Positions 7,755-17,220 of a stretch of 64,000 bases of DNA are shown piece after piece. Both the position numbers and the translations under genes were made by a program. This DNA is from an uncultured Candidatus Melainabacteria bacterium (GTDB lineage: Bacteria; Cyanobacteriota; Vampirovibrionia; Gastranaerophilales; Gastranaerophilaceae), in NCBI GenBank assembly GCA_934718085.1, contig CAKUZL010000002.1, positions 1-64,000 on the forward strand, in the 5' to 3' direction. Below the pieces are notes generated by a model. That model saw only the letters and a program-made list of their open reading frames with translations, did not search any database and had not been told where the DNA came from. The first letter of the stretch is position 1. Each line of letters begins with the position of its first letter.

Positions 7755-9572
7755 ATGGCAAAACAAATTCAAGTAATGAATACCTCGTTCCGTGACGGAT
7801 TTCAGTCCGTGTACGGCGCGCGGGTATTGTTCAAAGATTACGCGCCTGCTATTCAAGCCTGTGTCGAAGCGGGGATTACCCTTTTCGAATCCGGCGGCGG
7901 TGCGTTTTTCCAATCACCGATTTTTTACACGAACCAAAACGCGTTTGACGTAATGGACGAATTTCGCGCCCTCGTCGGTCCCGAAGTTAAACTTCAAACT
8001 CTGGCGCGCGGTGTAAACGTTGTCGGCTTGGAGTCGCAAAGCAGCGATATCATTAATCTTCACGCAAAAATGTTTAAAAAACACGGCGTTGACAGAATCA
8101 GAAACTTTGACGCGTTGAACGACGTAAATAATCTCGTTTACAGCGGAAAATGCATTAAAAACAACGGTTTGGAACACGAAATAACCGTCACGATGATGGG
8201 CTTGCCGCCGGGATTGACCGGTGCTCACGATCCTGCATTCTACGAAAAAACTCTGAGAAATATTCTCGATGCGGGAATTCCCTTTGACAGCGTGGCTTTC
8301 AAAGACGCATCCGGAACTTCGACTCCGATGACGGTTTATTCGACGATTAAACGCGCTCGCGCATTGCTCGGAAACGATATTCACATCAGATTCCACTCGC
8401 ACGATACGGCGGGATTCTGCGTAGACTCTTACAGAGCGGCTCTCGACGGCGGTGCGGACGGACTCGATTTGTCTATGAAACCCGTTTCCGGCGGGACGGG
8501 ACAACCCGATATCATTACGATGTGGCACGCTTTGCGCGGTACCAACTACGATTTGGGCGTCGATATCGACAAAATTCTCGTTGCGGAAGAAGTATTCAAA
8601 GATTGCATGAAAGACTACTTCCTGCCTCCCGAAGCGGCTTCAACCGACCCGATGATCGTATTTTCACCCATGCCGGGCGGAGCGTTGACAGCAAATACTC
8701 AAATGATGCGCGACAACAACATTTTGGACAAATATCGCGACGTAATCAAGGCGATGAAAGAAGTCGTCGCAAAAGGCGGTTTCGGAACATCAGTAACTCC
8801 GGTTTCGCAGTTCTACTTCCAACAAGCGTTTAACAACGTAATGTTCGGACCCTGGGAAAAAATTGCCGACGGCTACGGAAAAATGGTTTTGGGCTACTTC
8901 GGAAAAACCCCCGTTGCTCCCGATTCGGAAATAGTAAAAATCGCGTCGGAACAACTCGGGCTTGAACCTACAACCCTTACCCCCATCGAAATCAACGATA
9001 ACGACCCCAATAAAGGCATAAAAGCCGCAACTCAAAGACTCGAAGATGCAGGTTTGGAAGTAACCGAAGAAAACATCTTCATTTCGGCGGCTTGCAAAGA
9101 AAAGGGTATTGCTTTCCTTAAAGGCGAAGGCAAAATCGCAATCAGAAAGAAAGAAGACGTTGCTCCGGCTGCTCCCGCGGTTGCCGCTAAACCCGCGGCT
9201 TCAAACAACGAAGGCGTATTCAACGTCGGTTTGAACGGCAAAAACTATGTTGTCGAACTTAAAGACGGAAAAGCTTGCGTAAACGGAAAAACCTACGACG
9301 TAACAATCGGCGAAGGCGAAGCGACGGTTGCGACTGCAGCTCCCGCAACATCGGGTGAAGAAGTCGACGTAAAAGCCCCCGTACCGGGCACGGTTTTGAG
9401 AATAAACAAGAAAGTCGGCGACAGCGTCGAAGACGGCGAAGATTTGCTCGTTTTGGAAGCAATGAAAATGGAACTTCCCGTAAAGTCAACGGCTTCGGGC
9501 GTTATTAAGTCAATCGACGTTAACGTAGGTGATTCCGTAGTAACCGACCAAATCATTGCGAGAGTAGGATAG
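7755..9572 (+). CDS. oadA: Biotin-dependent carboxyltransferase, oxaloacetate decarboxylase alpha-type with BCCP domain
   Basis: A 605-residue soluble subunit. The N-terminal HMGL-like TIM barrel carries NTSFRDGFQS (metal-binding Asp), AFKDASG (the lysine position carbamylated in relatives) and FHSHDTAG (His ligands), then DLSMKPVSGGTGQP. A PycB-type conserved region follows, then an Ala/Pro linker at about residues 470-485. A biotinyl domain with EAMKMELP at about residue 570 ends the protein. The barrel motifs differ noticeably from classical OadA (TLRDxHQS, SPFAGGTSQP), so the carboxyl donor could be oxaloacetate or another acyl compound. Neighbouring pckA, which also uses oxaloacetate, favours oxaloacetate. 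Confidence 0.88.
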   Translation: MAKQIQVMNTSFRDGFQSVYGARVLFKDYAPAIQACVEAGITLFESGGGAFFQSPIFYTNQNAFDVMDEFRALVGPEVKLQTLARGVNVVGLESQSSDIINLHAKMFKKHGVDRIRNFDALNDVNNLVYSGKCIKNNGLEHEITVTMMGLPPGLTGAHDPAFYEKTLRNILDAGIPFDSVAFKDASGTSTPMTVYSTIKRARALLGNDIHIRFHSHDTAGFCVDSYRAALDGGADGLDLSMKPVSGGTGQPDIITMWHALRGTNYDLGVDIDKILVAEEVFKDCMKDYFLPPEAASTDPMIVFSPMPGGALTANTQMMRDNNILDKYRDVIKAMKEVVAKGGFGTSVTPVSQFYFQQAFNNVMFGPWEKIADGYGKMVLGYFGKTPVAPDSEIVKIASEQLGLEPTTLTPIEINDNDPNKGIKAATQRLEDAGLEVTEENIFISAACKEKGIAFLKGEGKIAIRKKEDVAPAAPAVAAKPAASNNEGVFNVGLNGKNYVVELKDGKACVNGKTYDVTIGEGEATVATAAPATSGEEVDVKAPVPGTVLRINKKVGDSVEDGEDLLVLEAMKMELPVKSTASGVIKSIDVNVGDSVVTDQIIARVG

Positions 9573-9584
9573 AGAGGTCGAGTT

Positions 9585-10775
9585 ATGGATTTACAAACAG
9601 GACTTATTAAACTTTACGAATCAACGGGTTTTGCGAACTTTATCAAAGACCCGTTGACGGATCCTTCCGTCGGTGCTTTTACCCAATTTCTGCACCAATA
9701 CGGCACTATAATAATGTTTGCGGTATGTATCCTTTTGATTTACCTTGCGGTTAAAAAAGGGTTTGAACCGTTGCTGTTGTTGCCTATCGGGTTCGGCGGA
9801 ATTTTGGCGAACATCCCGATTGTCGATATCGGAACAACAGGGTTCCTTCACACCATTTATTGCGCCGGTATCGAAAATGGTTTGTTCCCGTTGCTCATAT
9901 TTATGGGCGTAGGTGCGATGACAGACTTCGGTCCGCTTATCGCAAACCCGAAAACCGCACTTCTCGGCGGTGCCGCTCAGCTCGGTATTTTCACGACTTT
10001 GATAGGGGCTTTGCTTCTCGGACAATATTGCGGACTCGATTTCGGACTTAAAGAAGCCGCTTCCATCGGTATTATCGGCGGTGCGGACGGTCCGACCTCG
10101 ATATTCGTAACGACAAAACTTGCTCCGCATTTGCTCGGTGCAATCGCGGTTGCCGCATACTCGTATATGGCACTCGTTCCGATTATTCAGCCCCCCATTA
10201 TGAAAGCTTTGACGACCGACAAAGAACGTAAAATCAAAATGAAACAGCTCAGGCACGTTTCCAAAACGGAAAAAATCGTATTCCCGCTTTTGGTTTTGGG
10301 GCTTTGCATCATATTTCTTCCCGATGCGACTCCGCTTATCGGCTGTCTCACGTTCGGTAACCTCGTCAAAGAATGCGGCGTCACCGAAAGACTTTCGAAA
10401 ACGATGCAAAACGAACTTATCAACATCGTAACCATTATGTTGGGCTTGACTGTCGGTTCGAAACTGAACGCCGACATGTTCCTGACTCCCGAAACGCTCG
10501 GAATTTTGCTTCTCGGTTTGATTGCGTTCTGCTTCGGTACTGCGGGCGGTGTCGTTATGGCTAAAATCATGAATATTTTCTCGAAAGACAAAATCAACCC
10601 GCTTATCGGTGCCGCAGGCGTTTCCGCGGTTCCCATGGCTGCCCGCGTCGTAAACAAAGTCGGTCAGGAATACGACTCGTCAAACTTCCTGTTAATGCAC
10701 GCTATGGGACCGAACGTATCCGGTGTTATCGGTTCGGCGGTTGCTGCGGGCGTTTTGCTGGCGTTACTTTTATAA
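9585..10775 (+). CDS. oadB: Sodium ion-translocating decarboxylase beta subunit
   Basis: A 396-residue membrane protein with about nine to eleven helices. The hallmark [15 protein letters not shown] (around residues 160-175) contains the Asp used for Na+ translocation in OadB/MmdB/GcdB. A second signature region lies near [15 protein letters not shown]. It decarboxylates carboxybiotin supplied by the alpha subunit and exports Na+. It starts 12 bp after oadA, completing a gamma-alpha-beta order behind birA. Confidence 0.95.
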   Translation: MDLQTGLIKLYESTGFANFIKDPLTDPSVGAFTQFLHQYGTIIMFAVCILLIYLAVKKGFEPLLLLPIGFGGILANIPIVDIGTTGFLHTIYCAGIENGLFPLLIFMGVGAMTDFGPLIANPKTALLGGAAQLGIFTTLIGALLLGQYCGLDFGLKEAASIGIIGGADGPTSIFVTTKLAPHLLGAIAVAAYSYMALVPIIQPPIMKALTTDKERKIKMKQLRHVSKTEKIVFPLLVLGLCIIFLPDATPLIGCLTFGNLVKECGVTERLSKTMQNELINIVTIMLGLTVGSKLNADMFLTPETLGILLLGLIAFCFGTAGGVVMAKIMNIFSKDKINPLIGAAGVSAVPMAARVVNKVGQEYDSSNFLLMHAMGPNVSGVIGSAVAAGVLLALLL

Positions 10776-10819
10776 TACGTTAATAATATTTTTAGCATTT
10801 CAAATAAAGGACAAAAATT

Positions 10820-12463
10820 ATGGCTACAATTGAAACTTACACAACAAACGAAGAATTACATGCAACCCAATCGGCTGCAAGAGCTACTATCCAAACGGCA
10901 TTTTTCGGCAACAACGTCGAAGAAATCAAAACCGTTGCGGAAGCTTACAAAGCGGCTCTTTTCTGCCCCGGAACCATTGAATTGACCGGAATGCCGATTT
11001 ACGAACCCGAAAAGTGCGGTTTGCCCAAAGGCGCAAACCAATTGCTTTTCAACGACGGCGGAGTTACCGGTCGTTGTGCGGCTGCAAGAAGAATCGTCGG
11101 CGAACCCGGTTGCGACTTGAAAGTCTTGCTTCCCGTCATCAGAGACGCGATTTTCAACTCGAGAAACAAAACGATGTTGAGAACCGAAGCTGTCGTAGGG
11201 CTTGAAAACGACTTTATGATCAAAGCTCACCTCCTTATCCCCGAAGGCTACGAAAATAACCTTCTCAGCTGGATGCTCAATTTCCAATACGTAAACGAAG
11301 AATACGCAAAAATGTACGACGAATCCAGAAAAATCAAAGAAGGCGACATCTACGTATTCTCCGATCCCGACTGGTCTCACCCCGACTTCCCGTACGGATT
11401 GACTTTCTTCGATCCCGAACACAACTGTGCGGCAATATTGGGTATGAAATATTTCGGCGAACACAAAAAAGGAACTTTGACTCTTGCCTGGGGTTGCGCT
11501 GCAAGAAACGGTTATGCATCGTGCCACGGCGGATGCAAACGTTACAACCTTGCAAACGACAAAAAATTCACGGTAGCCGTATTCGGATTGTCGGGTTCGG
11601 GCAAATCGACCATTACCCACGCAAAACACGACGGAAAATTCGACGTAACCGTACTTCACGATGACGCATTCATCATCAACATTCACGACAAATATTCGAT
11701 AGCTCTCGAACCTTCTTACTTCGACAAAACTCAAGATTACCCCATCGGCTGCGAAGACAACAAATACATTTTGACGCAGCAAAACGCGGGTGCTATTTTG
11801 GGTGAAGACGGAAAAGTTTACTCCGTAACCGAAGACATCAGAAACGGAAACGGCAGAGCCGTTAAATCGAAACTTTGGTCGCCCAACAGAGTCGACAGAA
11901 TCAACGAACCCATCAACGCTATTTTCTGGTTGATGAAAGACCCGACGATTCCGCCGGTTCTCAAACTCAAAGGTGCGGCTCTCGGAAGCGCAATGGGCGC
12001 AACTTTGGCTACAAAGAGAACGACTGCGGAAAGACTTGCAAAAGGCGTTGACCCGAACGCATTGGTTGTCGAGCCTTACGCAAACCCGTTCAGAACGTAT
12101 CCTTTGGCTATGGATTACGAAAGATTCAAACAACTCATCGAAGACGGCGTTGACTGCTACATCCTCAATACCGGCGAATTCATGGGACAAAAAGTCAAAA
12201 AAGAACACACCCTCGGTATTATCGAAGACATCATCGCGGGCAAGGCTCAATTCAAGAAATGGGGCAACTTCTCGGATATCGAAATCCTCGAAATGCCCGA
12301 CTTCAATGTTGATTTGAATAATCCTGAATACAAAGCTCAATTTACGGCAAGAATTCAAGACAGAATTAAGTTCGTAAAATCGAGAGAAACCGAAAAAGGC
12401 GGATTGGACAAACTCCCCGCAGACGCTCTCGAAGCTTTGGAAAGAGTCGAAAAACAAATATAA
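10820..12463 (+). CDS. pckA: Phosphoenolpyruvate carboxykinase, ATP-type-like (divergent)
   Basis: A 547-residue PEPCK-superfamily enzyme. The kinase-1a P-loop is FGLSGSGKSTITH (family FGLSGTGKTT), followed by the metal-binding VLHDDAFII. An earlier block, CAARNGYASCHGGCKRYN, lies before it. The canonical N-terminal substrate motif of E. coli-type PckA (TGRSPKDK) is not seen, so this is a divergent branch. It interconverts PEP + CO2 and oxaloacetate with ATP gain or use. It lies 44 bp downstream of oadB and ends at a strong terminator, so birA-oadGAB-pckA looks like one transcription unit. Confidence 0.85.
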   Translation: MATIETYTTNEELHATQSAARATIQTAFFGNNVEEIKTVAEAYKAALFCPGTIELTGMPIYEPEKCGLPKGANQLLFNDGGVTGRCAAARRIVGEPGCDLKVLLPVIRDAIFNSRNKTMLRTEAVVGLENDFMIKAHLLIPEGYENNLLSWMLNFQYVNEEYAKMYDESRKIKEGDIYVFSDPDWSHPDFPYGLTFFDPEHNCAAILGMKYFGEHKKGTLTLAWGCAARNGYASCHGGCKRYNLANDKKFTVAVFGLSGSGKSTITHAKHDGKFDVTVLHDDAFIINIHDKYSIALEPSYFDKTQDYPIGCEDNKYILTQQNAGAILGEDGKVYSVTEDIRNGNGRAVKSKLWSPNRVDRINEPINAIFWLMKDPTIPPVLKLKGAALGSAMGATLATKRTTAERLAKGVDPNALVVEPYANPFRTYPLAMDYERFKQLIEDGVDCYILNTGEFMGQKVKKEHTLGIIEDIIAGKAQFKKWGNFSDIEILEMPDFNVDLNNPEYKAQFTARIQDRIKFVKSRETEKGGLDKLPADALEALERVEKQI

Positions 12464-12488
12464 TTTTATTTGAGCAATAATAAAAGAA

Positions 12489-12523
12489 AAGTCGTTTCGA
12501 TTTTCGAAGCGGCTTTTTTTTGT
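12489..12523 (+). terminator. Terminator after pckA
   Basis: A 12-bp stem with two G-U pairs (AAGTCGTTTCGA, loop TTT, TCGAAGCGGCTT) is followed by a run of eight T. It lies 26 bp after the pckA stop. Confidence 0.85.
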
Positions 12524-12556
12524 GTATAATAAGTTCGGAAATACAAAGGTTTATTT

Positions 12557-13597
12557 ATGTTGAAACATTTTAAAGGTTCGTTTATCGTAACGGTTTTGGG
12601 TCTTGCTTTTGCGTGGTTTTGGGGAACCGTGAGACACCCGGGGCATGAATTGCTGTGCGTTTTTGTGGTGTTTTTTCTGTCAATATTGGAAATTACTCTT
12701 TCGTTCGACAACGCGGTCGTGAACGCAATGAAACTTGAAAAAATGACAGAAAAATGGCAACACAGGTTTGTAACGTGGGGGATTTTGATTGCCGTGTTCG
12801 GAATGCGGTTGTTGTTTCCTCTCGGCGTGGTTGCTTTGTTTACGGGGCTTTCGCTGCCGGAGGTTGCAAATCTTGCGATGAACGACGTTTCGAAGTATGA
12901 AAGCTGTCTTCACGCTTGTCACGTTCCTTTGGTGACGTTTGGCGGAGCGTTTTTGTTTATGTTATTTTTGTCGTATTTTTGCGGCGAGGAAAAGGACGTT
13001 CATTGGCTGAAGTTTCCCGAGGAGTTTTTGCAAAAATGCCATTTGATAAAAACGACAGAGGCTTTGGTAACGCTTATTGCTTTGGCGGTTGTGTTTCAGG
13101 TTGTTCCGAATGCCGACAAATCGGCTGTTTTGCTCTCGGGGGTCGCAGGGATTGTTTTGTACGTTTTAATCGACGAGCTCAGCAACGCGCTCGAACGGTT
13201 TGCGCAGAAAAAGGCTGATTTGGTCGGAGGAACCGCGAAACTCGGTTTTATCGGTTTTTTGTATCTCGAACTTATTGATGCGTCTTTTTCGCTCGACGGA
13301 GTTTTGGGCGCGTTTGCGATAAGCAAGGATATTATAATCATAATGACGGGGCTTGCCATAGGCGCAATGTTTGTGCGGTCTTTGACTCTTTATATGGTCG
13401 AGTCGAAAACGCTTCAAAAATATTTGTATCTCGAGCACGGCGCGCATTGGGCAATAGGGCTTCTTGCGCTCATAATGTTTTCGTCGACGGTGTATGAAGT
13501 TCCGGAGGCTGTAACGGGGCTTACAGGACTCGTGATTGTCGGAAAATCTTTTATTGATTCGATTTTATACAACAAAAAAAGCAAAATGAAAAATTAA
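12557..13597 (+). CDS. DUF475 / TerC-superfamily integral membrane protein
   Basis: A 346-residue polytopic protein with about nine helices. Two acidic intramembrane signatures typical of the TerC/DUF475 superfamily are present: ITLSFDNAVVNA near residue 45, and the mirrored DASFSLDGVLGAFAI near residue 235. Family members are linked to metal-ion handling, including Mn2+ export and tellurite resistance, but DUF475 itself is poorly characterised. It stands alone between two terminators, with a TATAAT at 12526 about 30 bp upstream. Confidence 0.85.
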   Translation: MLKHFKGSFIVTVLGLAFAWFWGTVRHPGHELLCVFVVFFLSILEITLSFDNAVVNAMKLEKMTEKWQHRFVTWGILIAVFGMRLLFPLGVVALFTGLSLPEVANLAMNDVSKYESCLHACHVPLVTFGGAFLFMLFLSYFCGEEKDVHWLKFPEEFLQKCHLIKTTEALVTLIALAVVFQVVPNADKSAVLLSGVAGIVLYVLIDELSNALERFAQKKADLVGGTAKLGFIGFLYLELIDASFSLDGVLGAFAISKDIIIIMTGLAIGAMFVRSLTLYMVESKTLQKYLYLEHGAHWAIGLLALIMFSSTVYEVPEAVTGLTGLVIVGKSFIDSILYNKKSKMKN

Positions 13598-13620
13598 TGT
13601 TAAGAATGTAACAATTTTTT
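13598..13620 (+). terminator. Weak terminator candidate after the DUF475 gene
   Basis: A short 5-bp stem (TGTTA / TAACA) is followed by six T. It begins directly after the DUF475 stop codon, and the stem is weak. Confidence 0.4.
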
Positions 13621-13679
13621 GAAAAACTGAAATTTCGATACCCCTTCTATACTTTATATATATAGGAGAGGTAAAGTGT

Positions 13680-13937
13680 ATGACGGAAATTAAAACGAAC
13701 ATTAATACGGACATTGCGACAAGGTTGACGAATTTTTACAGAACCTTGCCCGAACCTTCGCCCGCGGAAGACCGAAAAGAGCTTACGCCGGACGAATTTT
13801 GGCAAACAATGAGAATGATGGCGGATGCAAACCTCGGGTGCATGCGTTATTCGGAAAAAGAAGCCGAAGAGACTGAAAATGCGGCAAAGAAGCCTTCCGA
13901 GGTTCCCGCGAAAAAGCCGGTCAAAAAAATATTATAA
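13680..13937 (+). CDS. Small hypothetical protein (85 aa)
   Basis: An 85-residue soluble protein I do not recognise. It is charged throughout, with a mixed middle (ELTPDEFWQTMRMMADANLGCMRYSEKE) and a Lys/Pro/Ala-rich tail ending KKPVKKIL. It has a strong ribosome site (GGAGAGG, 9 bases before the ATG) and a TATATATA-type -10 just upstream, so it is very likely expressed. It is followed about 100 bp later by the HD-domain gene, with no visible terminator between. No function can be assigned. Confidence 0.7.
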   Translation: MTEIKTNINTDIATRLTNFYRTLPEPSPAEDRKELTPDEFWQTMRMMADANLGCMRYSEKEAEETENAAKKPSEVPAKKPVKKIL

Positions 13938-14039
13938 AGAATTGTAACAAAAACGACCATGCCCCGCAATTTTGAACGAAAAAATTTGTTTATATAAGTA
14001 CGGGCTTATGTTCGTGATGTAAAGTGCAGGAATTTGAAC

Positions 14040-14849
14040 GTGTCAACACAAGCAGTACAAAATAACGGTAATATCGTGTATGTGCGCGGCGGAGCAACAT
14101 CGGTTCCGACGAGCACGGCAACGAAGCCTGAAATGACGTCGGGCTCGCGGCTTTTGCATGCTCAGCCCGAGAAGGACATGTTCGAAACGGGAGTTGTTTC
14201 GAAGCCGAAAGGCGCGTCGGTCGAAATCGGCGAAGAGGCAAGGGTTCCCGAGAAGTTTTTGGATGAAACGGCAGTGAATAAAATGCTTGCGGCAAATCCT
14301 CGTGCCGGCGAAATTTTTACGAGTATCGGGGTGAAGCCGACGGTTTGTGTAGATAATGTGCGTGAATTGAGTGCGGAGCACATCGCGACGACGGTGAAAC
14401 TTACTCAAATGTTGGCGGATGAGCTTGGAATGAGTTCCGAAGATAAGCGTATTTTGGCTCAGACAGCGGTTTTTCACGATTACGGAAAAATTTTGATTCC
14501 CGAAAGCGTTTTGAAGAAGGAAGACAAGCTTTCTCCGCGCGAAAAGCAGATAACCGACCTGCATGCGCGTGCCGGGTACGAGCTTTTGAAAACGCAAATT
14601 CCCGATAAAAAGGTGCTTTATTCCGTTTTGAACCACCACGTTCCGTCGAATATGCTGAGTGACGAGCGGACGAAGGTTTTGTCTGTTGCGGACGTTTATT
14701 CGGCGTTGACGGAGGAACGCCCTTATAAAAAGGCGTATTCGCCGGAAAAAGCATTTGAAATAATGGATGAAGACGTTAAAGCGGGCAAGCTTGACGGAAA
14801 TATCGTAAGCGCGCTCAAGCATTGCGTTGCGGAAGAAGCTGCGGCGTAA
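14040..14849 (+). CDS. HD-domain phosphohydrolase, HD-GYP-like without the GYP motif
   Basis: A 269-residue protein with an unstructured N-terminal 80 residues and a C-terminal HDc domain. The metal centre is visible: HDYGKILIP (HD pair plus K), LHARAGYELL, and NHH. VADVYSALTEERPYKKAYS follows, the segment shared with HD-GYP c-di-GMP phosphodiesterases. The diagnostic HHExxDGxGYP is replaced by NHHVPSNML, so the GYP loop is missing. The true substrate may not be c-di-GMP. I place the start at GTG 14040, because AGGA is eight bases upstream, rather than at TTG 14034, where the spacing is too short. Confidence 0.8.
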   Translation: MSTQAVQNNGNIVYVRGGATSVPTSTATKPEMTSGSRLLHAQPEKDMFETGVVSKPKGASVEIGEEARVPEKFLDETAVNKMLAANPRAGEIFTSIGVKPTVCVDNVRELSAEHIATTVKLTQMLADELGMSSEDKRILAQTAVFHDYGKILIPESVLKKEDKLSPREKQITDLHARAGYELLKTQIPDKKVLYSVLNHHVPSNMLSDERTKVLSVADVYSALTEERPYKKAYSPEKAFEIMDEDVKAGKLDGNIVSALKHCVAEEAAA

Positions 14850-15024
14850 ATGCAACGTTTGGCGGGGCTTCCTTAAACGAGGGTTATTTTTTTGTTTGTT
14901 ATGAAGCGGCGGCGTAATCGCAACCGGTTTCGGCAGAGTAATGACCGCATAATGTCAGTTGAATATTGCCGTCGGGGCGGGATTTTTTATTGCGGAAGCG
15001 GTGTAACCCCCGATTTTAACGTTT

Positions 15025-16386
15025 TTAGCGTCCGATTGCGACCGTAAGCGGAAGTTTTTCGACTTGTGCCTCAAAGACCGCCTCCGCACCGAGGTCTTCG
15101 AACGCGATAACTTTCATTGATTTGAATTTTGACGCCAAAAGTGTCGCAATGCCGCCTTCCGTCTCAAAATACACCGAATTGTTTTGTTTGATGAATGTTT
15201 CCGCGTCTTTTGTTCGGGCTCCTTTACCTATCGTGCCCGCAATTTCGGGAAATTCGGGCAAATATTTGTCCATTCTGAATGATGTCGTCGGTCCGACGGG
15301 ACCCGTTATTTCGCCCGGTTTTGCGGGGCAGGGACCTGCATAAAAGATAAATTCGTTTTCGGTTTTAAACGGTAAAACTCCGCCGTTTTTGCGGATTTCG
15401 AGCATTTTTTTGTGAGCCGCGTCTCGAGCTATAAGAATTTTTCCCGTTAAAAGTATGTTCTCGCCTGTTTTTAAAGCTTTTGCGGTATCGGTATCGTGCG
15501 TAAAAATTTCCCTTGTTTCGGAATTGTCGGTTTCGGGCGCTTCAAAGTTGTCGTAATCGGTCAAAACCGTTATTTTGTCGGACTTTATGACGCAAGAGCC
15601 GGTTCTCAGCGATTGGCAGTTGATTGCCGCTCCGAGGGGTAAACTCGCCATGTGGTGGGCAAAAGCCCTTATTTTTATGTCGGCAAGAAAAAATTCTCCG
15701 TATTTTTTGTCGACGGAACCGTTTACGCGCCGTTTTATGCGTTCGCACAGTTCGGGAAAATCGTTTTTTTTGTCGAAGAAATTTTTTTCCGCGAGTGCCA
15801 AAACGTTGTGAGACGAACCTCCAGTTGCGACTGAAACGAACACGGGCGGGCATGCATATTTACCGTTTTCGCAAATCGAAGTTACGAGAAAGTCTTCGAG
15901 TTCGTCGAGCGTCGTCGAAGGCAGCAACATTTTTGAAAACGACATATTGTCGCATCCCGCGCCTTTGAGCAGGACGGAAATTTTGAGTTCGTCGTCGGCA
16001 TCGGTAAATTCGGTTTCGATTACCGCGGGGGTGTTGTTTTTGGTGTTTTTGCCCGACAACAGACCGTTTTCGATGACAGACTTCCTGAAAAATTTTTCGG
16101 TATAAACCTTTGCAACGGCTTGATTTATAACAGTTTTGGGGTTTTGTTCGAACGTTATGTTGTTGCCGATTTCCAAAAATACGTGAACGCATCCTGTGTC
16201 CTGACAGAGCGGACGCGCCGTTTCATAAGCCTTTGCGGCATTTTGCAGAATATGTGCGGCTCGAGGAGACTTTGAACGATAAAATTCGGTTCTCATCAAG
16301 GACATAACGTCCGCGGATAAGTTGCATGCCGCCTTGTCGCACAGCTCGTATATTGCTTTTTCGAGTATTTTTGATGAAATCTTCAC
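15025..16386 (-). CDS. fumA: Class I (Fe-S) fumarate hydratase, fused alpha and beta domains
   Basis: About 453 residues containing an N-terminal Fumerase domain (residues 1-280) and a C-terminal Fumerase_C domain in one chain. Cysteines for the oxygen-sensitive 4Fe-4S cluster are in RPLCQDTGC, GAGCDNMSF and YACPPVFVSVATGGSS. The C-terminal catalytic block is GPCPAKPGEITGPVGPTTSFRMDKYLP. It converts fumarate and malate, and in this window would link to oxaloacetate use by PEPCK and the decarboxylase. The reading frame opens further upstream to 16485, but that would overlap rsmE. GTG 16386 begins the conserved domain, although its ribosome site is poor. Confidence 0.88.
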   Translation of the reverse strand: MKISSKILEKAIYELCDKAACNLSADVMSLMRTEFYRSKSPRAAHILQNAAKAYETARPLCQDTGCVHVFLEIGNNITFEQNPKTVINQAVAKVYTEKFFRKSVIENGLLSGKNTKNNTPAVIETEFTDADDELKISVLLKGAGCDNMSFSKMLLPSTTLDELEDFLVTSICENGKYACPPVFVSVATGGSSHNVLALAEKNFFDKKNDFPELCERIKRRVNGSVDKKYGEFFLADIKIRAFAHHMASLPLGAAINCQSLRTGSCVIKSDKITVLTDYDNFEAPETDNSETREIFTHDTDTAKALKTGENILLTGKILIARDAAHKKMLEIRKNGGVLPFKTENEFIFYAGPCPAKPGEITGPVGPTTSFRMDKYLPEFPEIAGTIGKGARTKDAETFIKQNNSVYFETEGGIATLLASKFKSMKVIAFEDLGAEAVFEAQVEKLPLTVAIGR

Positions 16387-16450
16387 TCCGTCATGATAAA
16401 ATCTTCGGAACAAAAAGTAAAGAAATATGGCGAAAATTTTTACATCACGA

Positions 16451-16456
16451 TATAAT
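16451..16456 (+). promoter_or_regulatory. -10 box of the rsmE operon
   Basis: TATAAT lies 20 bp before the rsmE ATG, with the SD-like GGGAAGGGA between them. The -35 is not obvious. Confidence 0.5.
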
Positions 16457-16476
16457 ATTCGGGAAGGGATTTTGAC

Positions 16477-17220
16477 ATGCCTCATTTTTTGATAAATTCA
16501 AATTGTGAAACCGAAAACGAGATAACCGTGACTTCGTCCGAACAGTTACATCATCTTATTACGGTGAGAAGGGTGAAAATCGGCGAAATCATTAAGTTTG
16601 CGAATGAAAACAAAGTCGGATTCGAATGTAAAATCAGGGAAATCTCCAAAAAAAAACTTGTTGCGGAAATTTTGGGCAAATATCCCGTAACGCGCGAGCT
16701 TTCGGCTGACATAACAGTCGGAATTTGCGTGATAAAACCCGATGCGATGTTTTCTTCGCTTCAAAAATCCGTAGAAACCGGTGCAAAGACAATCGTTCCG
16801 TTGATTTCCGACAATTGTACGGTAAAAGAATCAGTCGTAAAAAATAAAATCGACAAGTATCGTAAAATTGCCGCGGAATCGGTTCAACAGTGCGAAAGAG
16901 CCGATGTGCCGTCGATTTCCGGCGTTATGACTCTCGACGAAATCCTTTCCCGCTCGGAATTTGAAAAAATTATTGTTTTTTCGGAGCGCGAAAATTTTTT
17001 AACGGTTAGAAAATATTTTGTGAAGAATCCTTATAAAGGCGGGAAAATACTGATTTTGCTCGGTCCTGAAGGCGGTTTTTCAAAACGGGAGTTTAGTCTT
17101 TTCGAAGAAAAAAATATCGCCGAAGTTACTCTCGGGAAGTTGATTTTGCGGGCGGACACGGCGTTGGCGGCGGCAATGGCACTTGTTTCGGCAGAAACGG
17201 AGGACTCTTGCGATGATTGA
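16477..17220 (+). CDS. rsmE: 16S rRNA m3U1498 methyltransferase
   Basis: A 247-residue SPOUT-fold methyltransferase that methylates U1498 of 16S rRNA. The N-terminal PUA-like region is followed by the knotted SAM site: ILLGPEGGFSKREFSLFEE and LGKLILRADTALAAAMALV, both diagnostic. A third block, VPLISDNCTVKES, is the family VPLxSERS-like segment. It overlaps cca by 8 bp and opens a run of co-directional genes reaching to pdxA. Confidence 0.93.
   Translation: MPHFLINSNCETENEITVTSSEQLHHLITVRRVKIGEIIKFANENKVGFECKIREISKKKLVAEILGKYPVTRELSADITVGICVIKPDAMFSSLQKSVETGAKTIVPLISDNCTVKESVVKNKIDKYRKIAAESVQQCERADVPSISGVMTLDEILSRSEFEKIIVFSERENFLTVRKYFVKNPYKGGKILILLGPEGGFSKREFSLFEEKNIAEVTLGKLILRADTALAAAMALVSAETEDSCDD

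Noticed and set aside
10856..12457. Long minus-strand open frame opposite pckA
   Set aside because: It is a shadow of the strongly biased pckA codons; its translation is Phe/Val/Arg-rich with no motif.
16387..16485. Upstream extension of fumarase
   Set aside because: It would overlap rsmE and its promoter, and the extra residues do not match the family.
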